DNA of 61,256 bases from Spirochaetota bacterium (GTDB lineage Bacteria; Spirochaetota; Spirochaetia; DTKZ01), in the NCBI GenBank assembly GCA_026418195.1, contig JAOABU010000054.1, positions 1 through 61,256 of the forward strand, in the 5' to 3' direction. This document shows positions 7,965 through 15,657 of this stretch, piece by piece. Positions within the stretch are counted from its first letter, which is position 1; every line of letters begins with the position of its first letter. Under the pieces are notes generated by a model. It had not been told where the DNA came from, made no database searches, and worked only from the letters and a program-made list of their open reading frames with translations. The translations under genes and the position numbers were made by a program.

Positions 7965-8990
7965 TTACTTTCCTGCAGTAGGTGCCTTAGCTGGAGCAGA
8001 TTCTCCCGCATGCATCTTCTTGAGCTCTAGATACCGCAATACTTGTAGGTGCCCCAGCCTTCGGAGTTCCGCTGTGCGCCGAGCCTCTTCCCGTTTCTGG
8101 AGAATACCCCATGTAGCCTCGTCGTCGATATCCCGTTCCAGCGTGAGAACTGCTTTATCGTAGACTATGGAAATGTCCTTGATATAACCGATGAAATCCC
8201 CACCTTCATGAGCAGCATCTCGATAGATGCGTATACCTACGAGTTTCCGCATGGGTGCAGACTTGGGATACAGGGGGAACACTCGGAGATCTCTGTTTCG
8301 AACTTCTGCTACATAGTTGGGATTTTCCCAGGTGAGCTTCTTCCATCCATCGAATTGGAGGTTCCCCATGAAAATTTCCTGTTCTTCGTTGTTTTCATCC
8401 ATCAAGATGATACTGATGGAATGGGGGAAGTTCAAACCGTGAACATTCATGGAAACAGATTTCAGCACACCAACATTCTTCACTACCCCTAAATTGTCGA
8501 ACTTTCTTCCTTTACCAACTTCCTCTTGTGGTACCGATAGGGACCCGTCTGCATTTACGACAGTTTTATCCATATACGCAGGGATCTCGAAAGGTGGTCG
8601 AACAAGGGCCCAGGAGTTGAAGGGATCGGTAGGGAAATGTACCCGTATCCCGAGAACTGTAGCCCCTGCGAAATTCGCTGCTCCTTCCCGAACCTTTGCC
8701 GGCTTTGCCATGGATAAGGACTGGTTCAATACAAACCGGGAAGAAGATGCTAGAAGGACTTCCCAGTTCTTGATGGCCAAGGAAGTTTTCATCAGGGCTT
8801 TTTCTTCGGCAGTATAACTAGACCCAGCTACTACGCTGAAATCTACCATCGTTGCCTGGTTTTCCTTTGGATTATCTTTAGGATAATCGGCCGCCAATTG
8901 GGCGAAATCGATAAGCACAGATTCGTCCGCACTGAGCCCCATGCCTACTAGCATGAACGCTACGAAGAGAATGGTAAAATACCGTTTCAT
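7965..8990 (-). CDS. flaA: Flagellar filament outer-layer (sheath) protein FlaA
   Basis: FlaA coats the FlaB core of spirochete periplasmic flagella and affects filament stiffness. The product has 341 residues with a signal peptide (MKRYFTILFVAFMLVGMGLSA) and the FlaA-type body: LGIRVHFP, SWALVRPPFEIPAY, MNVHGLNFPHSI and RKLVGIRIYRDA. The tail is charged and ends in Ala/Pro/Lys residues. I chose ATG 8990 because AAAGGAG precedes it by six bases and the signal peptide begins there. The order amidase, GerMN-like protein, flaA is one I recall from T. pallidum. A near-consensus promoter lies just upstream, so flaA can be made at a higher level than the rest of the operon. Confidence 0.93.
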   Translation of the reverse strand: MKRYFTILFVAFMLVGMGLSADESVLIDFAQLAADYPKDNPKENQATMVDFSVVAGSSYTAEEKALMKTSLAIKNWEVLLASSSRFVLNQSLSMAKPAKVREGAANFAGATVLGIRVHFPTDPFNSWALVRPPFEIPAYMDKTVVNADGSLSVPQEEVGKGRKFDNLGVVKNVGVLKSVSMNVHGLNFPHSISIILMDENNEEQEIFMGNLQFDGWKKLTWENPNYVAEVRNRDLRVFPLYPKSAPMRKLVGIRIYRDAAHEGGDFIGYIKDISIVYDKAVLTLERDIDDEATWGILQKREEARRTAELRRLGHLQVLRYLELKKMHAGESAPAKAPTAGK

Positions 8991-9024
8991 TCCATGCTCC
9001 TTTACAATGACCGTGTCATATAAA

Positions 9025-9052
9025 ATTATACGGAAGCAAGCCTCTTTGTCAA
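9025..9052 (-). promoter_or_regulatory. Near-perfect sigma70 promoter of flaA
   Basis: TTGACA (9047-9052) and TATAAT (9025-9030) are both full consensus, 16 bases apart on the minus strand. The predicted start is about 28 bases upstream of the flaA ATG and leaves an AAAGGAG leader. The -35 overlaps the stop region of the preceding gene. Sigma70 control of flaA, unlike sigma28 control of flagellin cores, is known in treponemes. Confidence 0.85.
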
Positions 9053-9597
9053 CGAATTTTCTTTTGTTTTTCAGGATTTTGAGCCAAGAATGGAGGATTC
9101 CCAGGCAATTGACCATTCACGGTTAGAAAGATCTGTTTAAACCGAGGATAGTTAAAGCTTAAGGTTTTTCGAAGGATTCTGAACCGTTCGTCCCAGCCAA
9201 CCCGTATGTCTTCACTGGCGAACAGCACATCGGGAGATAGATCAACGTAGAGGTTCCCACTACGAATAAGAAGGGATTGTACCTTCGATCCTAATGGAAA
9301 TACCCGTTGAAATCTTGGATCCATGGGTCCCCATAGGAGCTCTTCCACTAATCCTAGCACGCGATCTTCCAAAGAAGATTTCCATGGGATGGAACGAATT
9401 TCCCCTCCCAGCGTCCCTTTTTGATATTCTAGAAAGAAAACCAGATGTTTCTCCCTAGAAAAGCGGGCTATTGAAAAAGAGAAAAAAGCAATTAGAAAGG
9501 AAAGAATGAAAAGAGAACCACTTAGGAGGATCATCTTGGGTGTTCTGTGATAGAAGGCCTCTATAGCTGATGTCAGATCCTTCCAATCAATACTCAT
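9049..9597 (-). CDS. GerMN-like membrane-anchored protein
   Basis: Protein of 182 residues with an N-terminal membrane anchor (about 20-45) and a C-terminal periplasmic domain. Residues about 85-165 show the GerMN pattern: VLGLVEELLWGPMDP, then LYVDLSPDVL and FKQIFLTVNGQLPG. GerMN domains occur in sporulation and envelope lipoproteins, often beside amidases; the ligand is not settled. The start ATG overlaps the amidase stop (ATGA), so translation is coupled. A role with the amidase in the cell wall around the flagella is inference. Confidence 0.7.
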   Translation of the reverse strand: MSIDWKDLTSAIEAFYHRTPKMILLSGSLFILSFLIAFFSFSIARFSREKHLVFFLEYQKGTLGGEIRSIPWKSSLEDRVLGLVEELLWGPMDPRFQRVFPLGSKVQSLLIRSGNLYVDLSPDVLFASEDIRVGWDERFRILRKTLSFNYPRFKQIFLTVNGQLPGNPPFLAQNPEKQKKIR

Positions 9598-10631
9598 GGT
9601 GCCTTTACCCGCCTTGTAGGTTGATCGATAGTTCCGATAAACCGGACAATTCCATTGTAGATTGCCTGGGCAATCTTCTGCAAGTATTCAGGCTGATTCA
9701 GAAGCTTCGCTTCTTCTTCGTGGGTAATGAAACCGATTTCTACAAGAACCGAAGGCATTTTTGCCTTACGGACTACAAACCAAATCTCCTCTTTAAGACC
9801 ACGATTCTCCGATAGGGAACCTACCGACTCTTCCATCGAATCGAGAATATGTTTGGCCAACAGGATGCTTTCAATCGTGTACTCTTCCTCCAACATCATA
9901 TTTAAAATGGGGACAATTTCTCTATTCTCCGCTCCCACCCGATCGCTATCAATTAGCTTCCTCCTGTATTGGGGAGGGAGGTACCAGACTTCAAATCCTC
10001 TAGCCTTGGGATTCAACGAGGCATTCACATGGATGGATACATAGATGACTGCATCCTCCGGATCCACAGAAATGGAATTCGCCATTTCGGTGCGTTCCTC
10101 GAGGGTCAGGTATCGATCATCGCTTCGGGAAAGAATTACCTTCTTTTCAGGATACCTTCGTTTTAAAAGGTCTGCGAGAAGGAGGGATGTTTTCAGATTG
10201 ATATCCTTTTCTTTCAATTCCAAGGTCTCCTTTCCGATCTGATGTCTTCCTACGGTTCCCGGATCCTTTCCTCCATGACCTGGATCAATGAAGATCGCTG
10301 CTACCCGCGGTCCCGATTTATTGGATCCTACCAAGGCTCCATAGATCGCTTCTTCGGTCTTCCTTGTCCACTGAAGGGTTCCCTCTTTCTCGATGATGGG
10401 GTCGATTTTCATTTTCTCCCGATAGTTGACCAGCACCCAAGGCTCATCCACCTTAAAGGAAACAACGGAGTATCCGATCCGGAATACGCCAATCTTCAAA
10501 AATGGATTCCACTGTAACTCCAGTTCAACCTTCGAAAGGAACTCGCCAATGTCCCGATACTCTCCTGCGAAAACGGAAACAGGAATTACTATCAGAATGA
10601 TGCCACTTAGAATCCAACGGCGCACGCCCAT
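9594..10631 (-). CDS. N-acetylmuramoyl-L-alanine amidase (Amidase_3)
   Basis: Exported zinc amidase of 345 residues that cuts the bond between muramic acid and the stem peptide of murein. A signal peptide (MGVRRW, hydrophobic to FAG at about 23) is followed by an uncharacterised 90-residue region and the Amidase_3 domain (about 108-335). Expected zinc ligands are His119 (DPGHGG), Glu141 (LKEKD) and His201 (SIHVNAS), with catalytic Glu298 in LVEIGF. All are present, so it should be active. The start overlaps the end of the ATP-grasp gene by 25 bases. The T. pallidum flaA locus has a similar gene. Confidence 0.9.
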   Translation of the reverse strand: MGVRRWILSGIILIVIPVSVFAGEYRDIGEFLSKVELELQWNPFLKIGVFRIGYSVVSFKVDEPWVLVNYREKMKIDPIIEKEGTLQWTRKTEEAIYGALVGSNKSGPRVAAIFIDPGHGGKDPGTVGRHQIGKETLELKEKDINLKTSLLLADLLKRRYPEKKVILSRSDDRYLTLEERTEMANSISVDPEDAVIYVSIHVNASLNPKARGFEVWYLPPQYRRKLIDSDRVGAENREIVPILNMMLEEEYTIESILLAKHILDSMEESVGSLSENRGLKEEIWFVVRKAKMPSVLVEIGFITHEEEAKLLNQPEYLQKIAQAIYNGIVRFIGTIDQPTRRVKAP

Positions 10632-12280
10632 TCTTTCACCTTCTCCTGTAATGCTTCCAGGTTAGAATATCCAGAGCAGTGGTCCAACATCCATACTACT
10701 CCCTGAAGTCCCCCCCGAAAGGCAACGTACCAGAAAAGAGCACCCGGTATCCATCTCCCAACCCAGGAAGCCCTTTTCCATTGTTCGGCCATCGTTCTCA
10801 ATCGCTCCATTAGTTTGGGTAAGGTCAGGTAATTCCATCCTATCCAATTGTCCAGAGCATGAACGCACTGAAAGGAGAGAATCGGTATCGGGAGGTTCGG
10901 AACACGAGAGAAGGATGTACGTTGACGATCTATCCTAGTTGATTCCATTGTCCTTTCTGCGACTACATCCCAACGAAGGGAACGTAATCGTTCTAGGAGG
11001 GAAGAGTCCAACGGATAACACGAACGTCCATCCATCCAATTAGGAGTAAACAGAAACTGTTCAGTATCCTCATTCATAGGGTCCAGTCGGATCAGGATGG
11101 AAGCTACCGCATCCTCTGCTGCTCGAACAGCCCTCGTCCGTTCCTCCGCTACCGCGATTACATTCCCACATTTCTCTACATTGTTAGTGGGAAACACTAC
11201 AGAATCTCCTGTTCGTACTCGCATGAATACTTCTTTCACTTCGGAAATCTTTCGCGCCTCCTCTACCCCTTCAATACGTAGGACCCTTCCGGGAATGGAG
11301 ATTAAAGCTCTCTCGGCGGCTGTACAGGATTGTTTGGGGGTCCGATCCCCTGGTTCTTCGCCAAGGGCGATCCGCAGAGCGCCTTCTGTGAGATTCACTC
11401 CGCTGGAGTACGGATAGGTCCACCCTGACATGTATCCTCCCGAGAGTCGAGCGGCAATTTCCCCTATCACCCCTCCTTTCCCAGGAGAGTAAAAAATGTC
11501 TCCTTTGGCAGCCCCTGGATCAATCCTCAAAGCCCTGATCCCCGCTTTAAAGGTTTCGATCACTTCCTCTTGTACCTCGATGGGGGCAGAGCTAGGGATA
11601 GTATGTCCCACCTCTACGAAATAGGGAGCAAACCGAATATGTCGATCCGCGATGCCACAAATCTGGATCTTTCCCTTATAAACCAAGGCATCGAGGCTGA
11701 ACTCAGGTCCCTCGATGAACTCCTCTACAATCACTTTTCCGGAACGAGAATACCGCAGGGATTCCTGAAGTTGAGTTTTCAATGCCTCCCAGCTCTCCAC
11801 TCTCACTACGCCCCGAGCTCCCATATTGTCCACTGGTTTCACTACCAGAGGGAATCTAAGCCCCTCCATCGGTAACTCGTTAAAATCCCTCCCTTCTATC
11901 TCCAAGAAGGAAGGAGACGGAACTCCACAGCTATAAAAGCGTTTCCGCATTCTGGCTTTGTTGGAGGCATCTATCGCAATCTGATAGGGAATTCCGGGCA
12001 GCTTTAGAGCTTCGGCCACATATGCCACCGAAGCAGAAAAATCAGTACCCGCTGTGAATACTCCATCTAAACCATACAAGTTCTGCCATTTTTGGGCCAC
12101 CTTCAATAGACCGTCGAGATCCTTCAGGTCTATGGGTTCGAACACATCGGCCTCTGATGCCCCAACAGCTTCTGGATCTCCATCCACCACCAGGGTCCTA
12201 CAGTTCAACTGTTTTGCTGTTCTAAGGGCGGGAATCTGAAGAAGTCCTGCCCCTAGAATCATGATCGATCTTTTGCGCAT
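10607..12280 (-). CDS. ATP-grasp ligase of the CarB/PurK-like type
   Basis: Cytoplasmic protein of 557 residues. Residues 1-110 form the N-terminal fold MILGAGLLQIPAL...TLVVDGDPEA. The ATP-grasp core (about 115-400) shows FPLVVKPVDNMGARGV, VIVEEFIEGPEFSLD and GEIAARLSGGYMSGW. Family members activate a carboxylate with ATP and join it to an amine or thiol. The last 160 residues are an extra domain I cannot place (it contains GGLQGVVWMLDH). The substrate is unknown. It sits between sugar-modifying genes and the amidase and overlaps both neighbours, which suggests it attaches an amino acid or acid group to the product of this operon; that is inference. Confidence 0.85.
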   Translation of the reverse strand: MRKRSIMILGAGLLQIPALRTAKQLNCRTLVVDGDPEAVGASEADVFEPIDLKDLDGLLKVAQKWQNLYGLDGVFTAGTDFSASVAYVAEALKLPGIPYQIAIDASNKARMRKRFYSCGVPSPSFLEIEGRDFNELPMEGLRFPLVVKPVDNMGARGVVRVESWEALKTQLQESLRYSRSGKVIVEEFIEGPEFSLDALVYKGKIQICGIADRHIRFAPYFVEVGHTIPSSAPIEVQEEVIETFKAGIRALRIDPGAAKGDIFYSPGKGGVIGEIAARLSGGYMSGWTYPYSSGVNLTEGALRIALGEEPGDRTPKQSCTAAERALISIPGRVLRIEGVEEARKISEVKEVFMRVRTGDSVVFPTNNVEKCGNVIAVAEERTRAVRAAEDAVASILIRLDPMNEDTEQFLFTPNWMDGRSCYPLDSSLLERLRSLRWDVVAERTMESTRIDRQRTSFSRVPNLPIPILSFQCVHALDNWIGWNYLTLPKLMERLRTMAEQWKRASWVGRWIPGALFWYVAFRGGLQGVVWMLDHCSGYSNLEALQEKVKEWACAVGF

Positions 12281-14030
12281 ATACCTCGAATGTGTCTCCT
12301 AAATGGAAAAGTGTTTCCATGGCACGACAACCTTTTGAACCGATGAGTACACGTACCAGAGAGGGAAACCGTTCTGGATGATGGGAAGGGGTTCGTACAG
12401 CGAAAACCCTGAAACCGAACTTGGGTAACACGTTTTTTGCTTGGGCTACATTCCAAATCGTCACATGATCGATGGGACTCTGTTCCCTAAAAGACCTCGG
12501 ATTTCGAAGGGAAGAAATTCCCTTACCGTTAGGAGTAGAAAAAATCAGCCACCCTCCCTCGCTAAGCATGTCTCGTACCCTTTCCAAAACCAAGCCTAAT
12601 TTGGGAAGATGTTCTATTACATACCAGAGGGAAATTACATCGAAGGCCCGGACTCCAAAGGATACCAAAGGATCGAAGGTTTCAATGTCGGCTACCATGG
12701 CAGGAATTCCTAACTTCTCTCGAACATACCGAATGGCATCTTCCGACAGATCGATGCCATAGGGAATCATTCCCTCTTCCCGAGCAGCATCAAGAAACGG
12801 TCCCAACGCACACCCTACATCGAGTACGGTTTTCCCTTTCAGAGAACCCAACCCTCGGGCAGATAGACCTTTTGTTAGAAACGCAAGCCGTTTTTTCCCT
12901 TGTTCTTTGATCTTAGAAAAATCTTCCACATAGGTCTTCCCATACTGTCTACGATACTCTTCGAAAAAGTATTCGGAGGTATACTCCTTCTTCTGTCCGC
13001 CAAAGTATACCCTATACTCGGTTCTACACTCCCCACACCGAAAAAAAGAACGATCGTAAACCCTGTAGAATACTCGATTTTCCAGTCCTTTACAGAGGGG
13101 GCATTGAGGAAGGATATCGGCCTGAATTGTGGAGAGAAACTCTCCGAAAGAAGCCTTATTCCCTGAAACCATCCTCCACCCTTTCACCCAAATGGGGAGA
13201 ACCAGTTCGGGATGTTCCAAAGCAAAGCGAAGCCGACTACGCGATACCCTACGAACCCCTAAGCTATAAAAACCAGCCCGTTTTGAGAGGTCTTCGTGGT
13301 ATTGCGTAGGATTCACTAAAAGGGGTGTAGATCCCTCTAAGATCGCTTCATAGGGGGTGAGCCCAAAGGAGGTAACTACCCATCGGTAACGGGAAAAATG
13401 TTTTCTCGAATCCCAACCTCCGGAAAGAATATTACCACACGGTTTTTGAAAAGGATGTGATCTAGCAGGACCTAGAAGGACATCAATTTCTTCTGGTCGT
13501 ACTCCGCTGGACACCAAACCATCGAAGGATCGTTCACTCAAGCGGTATGGATCCTCTCCCCCAAAAGCAAGGAGAAAGGGTCGATAAGAATCAGAATACC
13601 TTCTCTCTAGCGAAAAATCGATCATGGGGGCAAAGAGAGGTTCCCTCTTGTTGGGTTCCCACGACTTTCTGATACGTGGAAAGGTATCTAAAAGGTACGT
13701 GCAAACCAACCGAGCCTCTCCTCCTTCATCCAATCCAAGGGTTGGCGCTCCAAAATGTAACCGTCCATACTCCTCGAGGGATGTACTCTTGCGGTCGAAA
13801 ATCACCCAATCCCAAGGGCGGGAATCAGGTTTACGCTCTAGGAACCGGTCCCACGGAAAGGCGGGGAAAAAGGAACGTACCTCCTCTTCCTTCCAGTGAA
13901 GAGGATTCCCGGGCTCAAGTAAGATGGATGCATTTCCCTTCCAGGAAAGTGCCAAACGCATCATCCGTACCAGATGGCCCAATCCGCCTTTCCGTCGAAT
14001 AGAAGGGATCAGGAGAATCGACCCGTTCAT
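12222..14030 (-). CDS. PseG-like sugar-nucleotide hydrolase fused to a zinc-finger methyltransferase
   Basis: 602-residue fusion. The first part (about 1-310) resembles PseG/GT28-fold enzymes that release UDP from acetamido sugars: GGLGHLVRMMRLA near the N-terminus, LLAFGGEDPY, and SFGLTPYEAILEGSTPLLV. The second part begins with a CxxC pair set (CPLC and CGEC, near 318-340) and continues as a class I SAM methyltransferase (about 390-560) with VLDVGCALGPFLDAAREEG and GIDLS. PseG acts in pseudaminic-acid synthesis, which glycosylates flagellins in other bacteria. The start overlaps the cytidylyltransferase stop (ATGA). Substrate and methyl acceptor are unknown. A glycosyltransferase role for the first half is the main alternative. 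Confidence 0.75.
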   Translation of the reverse strand: MNGSILLIPSIRRKGGLGHLVRMMRLALSWKGNASILLEPGNPLHWKEEEVRSFFPAFPWDRFLERKPDSRPWDWVIFDRKSTSLEEYGRLHFGAPTLGLDEGGEARLVCTYLLDTFPRIRKSWEPNKREPLFAPMIDFSLERRYSDSYRPFLLAFGGEDPYRLSERSFDGLVSSGVRPEEIDVLLGPARSHPFQKPCGNILSGGWDSRKHFSRYRWVVTSFGLTPYEAILEGSTPLLVNPTQYHEDLSKRAGFYSLGVRRVSRSRLRFALEHPELVLPIWVKGWRMVSGNKASFGEFLSTIQADILPQCPLCKGLENRVFYRVYDRSFFRCGECRTEYRVYFGGQKKEYTSEYFFEEYRRQYGKTYVEDFSKIKEQGKKRLAFLTKGLSARGLGSLKGKTVLDVGCALGPFLDAAREEGMIPYGIDLSEDAIRYVREKLGIPAMVADIETFDPLVSFGVRAFDVISLWYVIEHLPKLGLVLERVRDMLSEGGWLIFSTPNGKGISSLRNPRSFREQSPIDHVTIWNVAQAKNVLPKFGFRVFAVRTPSHHPERFPSLVRVLIGSKGCRAMETLFHLGDTFEVYAQKIDHDSRGRTSSDSRP

Positions 14031-14698
14031 GATCCTTCTATACCTCGAAGAAGAGGTATAAGGTCCTCCAGACTAGGGAGTTCTACAGACTCCAGTTGCT
14101 GATAAATCCATTCAACCTTTCGAAAATCGGTCTCGGTATCTACCGTAACCCGGAATCTACCTCGGTATTCTGGTTCGACCAGAGGACGATGCAGGTAGAA
14201 CTTATCAGGATTTCGGTATACATAAGGGGTTACATGCTCATGATCGTAGGGATCCTCCGTCTCTTTCTCTGCTTTAAGAAGAATGGAGGCTTCCACTACT
14301 TCTACCCCCAACCCAAGAGGCATTCCCTGGAAGGCGCTATAATCAGAGGAAAGGAGTAAATGTTCAGATAGGATTCGTTGGGCCAACTCCCAGGAGACCA
14401 ATGGATTGTCTCCGGTAGCCCGAATCACGGTTTTAGGTTTAAACGTTTCGATGGCTCTGCAGAACCTACCTAGCACATCTTCCTTGGAACCTTCATATAC
14501 AGTAAACCCTACTTTCTCTGCGAAAGGAGTAAAGCTCTGTTTCCCGTTCCGATCCGTCACCAGGACATAGAGGTCCGCAGAGATTTTTCGAAGCCGCTCC
14601 ATCACTATCTGAACCATAGGTTTACCCCCTAAGGTCAGCAGCGCCTTTCCCGGTAGGCGGGTGGAATCCACACGAGCCTGCAGAAAAACGGCGATCAT
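14027..14698 (-). CDS. SpsF/NeuA-type sugar cytidylyltransferase
   Basis: Nucleotidyltransferase of 223 residues that activates an acidic sugar with CTP. It opens with the family signature IAVFLQARVDSTRLPGKALL (about 2-21) and has RATGDNPLVSWELA, which carries the metal-binding Asp, and HEHVTPYVYRNPDKF. SpsF-type proteins occur with PseG-like hydrolases in pseudaminic and legionaminic acid clusters. ATG 14698 overlaps the stop of the upstream glycosyltransferase (ATGA). A GTG at 14716 is a less likely start. The exact sugar cannot be told from sequence. Confidence 0.85.
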   Translation of the reverse strand: MIAVFLQARVDSTRLPGKALLTLGGKPMVQIVMERLRKISADLYVLVTDRNGKQSFTPFAEKVGFTVYEGSKEDVLGRFCRAIETFKPKTVIRATGDNPLVSWELAQRILSEHLLLSSDYSAFQGMPLGLGVEVVEASILLKAEKETEDPYDHEHVTPYVYRNPDKFYLHRPLVEPEYRGRFRVTVDTETDFRKVEWIYQQLESVELPSLEDLIPLLRGIEGS

Positions 14699-15657
14699 TC
14701 CTCCGGATCCTCCCACAACTCAGTGATGGTGCGACTGTCCATCTTGAACCGGTACGCATTTACCTTTACCCATTTGCGGACTGCGTTGAACTCTTTCATA
14801 GAAACAAAGACTCCCCCCTTAGATCGGAAATAGAAAGGGAGGAATTTTCTAAAGGGTAGTTCTCCCCTGTCTCCCGTATATACGATACTTAAATTTTTTA
14901 AAAAGAATAACCGGTAACTGTCATCGGGTGTAGTATCTTCCATCGGGTTTCCATCGAAGTGAATTCCCTGCACATGCTTCCGGCAAACGATCCTCTCCCC
15001 CCAGAGGAAGGAACGAAACCCAAAATCCAACTTTTGCCAGTACGGATTGGTGAGATTATAATCATACCCACCCATACGGATAAAGGTTTCTTTGTGGTAG
15101 ATCCCACAGTAATCGAAGGGAAAAAGATCGAGGGCTTCCTCTTTCTGGGGAACTACAGATAGTACTTTTAACCGTGCTTTGTGAAAAGCGGGGATGTGAA
15201 GGACAGGAAGGGGAGAATGCCGGGAGGTAAATATCCAGGGGGTTACACAGAGTTGTATGGAACCTTTCTCCACTGATTCGATTCCAGCTTGAAACGCGTG
15301 TGGATCGATCTGGTAGTCGGCCCAGAGAATGATACAGAGAGAGAACGATGCTTCATGAATCCCAATATTAATCTGCTGTCCCACATTCACCGGTTCATGC
15401 AAGAGCACAAATCGTACCTTGGGGAACTGTCCAACCAGCGATTCTAACTGATAACTCTCCCTTGAAGGCTCGATAGAGAGGATCTCCCCCACATCCATCC
15501 CATGGAACGTCTCCAGTAACGAAACCCTGTCAACCACACCTCCCCGATACAGGAGAATTAGAGAAACTCCCCGCTCCCGTTTCTTGCTTTTCCCTACCCC
15601 TCCAACCACAGTATAGGATGAGAGGAGAGGATTAAAAGTTGTAGGTATAGTATTCAT
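14695..15657 (-). CDS. Family 2-like (GT-A) glycosyltransferase
   Basis: Cytoplasmic protein of 320 residues with GT-A fold features: VSLILLYRGG near the start, EPVNVGQQINIGIHEAS, an acidic LWADYQID in place of a clean DxD, and MGGYDYNLTNPYWQKLDFGFR, the acceptor-side pattern typical of GT2 enzymes. It probably moves a sugar from a nucleotide donor to an acceptor made by its neighbours. The ATG at 15657 lies 26 bases inside the spiro-SPASM gene, so the two are translationally coupled. A longer frame reaches 15738 but would overlap further without gain. Confidence 0.7.
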   Translation of the reverse strand: MNTIPTTFNPLLSSYTVVGGVGKSKKRERGVSLILLYRGGVVDRVSLLETFHGMDVGEILSIEPSRESYQLESLVGQFPKVRFVLLHEPVNVGQQINIGIHEASFSLCIILWADYQIDPHAFQAGIESVEKGSIQLCVTPWIFTSRHSPLPVLHIPAFHKARLKVLSVVPQKEEALDLFPFDYCGIYHKETFIRMGGYDYNLTNPYWQKLDFGFRSFLWGERIVCRKHVQGIHFDGNPMEDTTPDDSYRLFFLKNLSIVYTGDRGELPFRKFLPFYFRSKGGVFVSMKEFNAVRKWVKVNAYRFKMDSRTITELWEDPEE

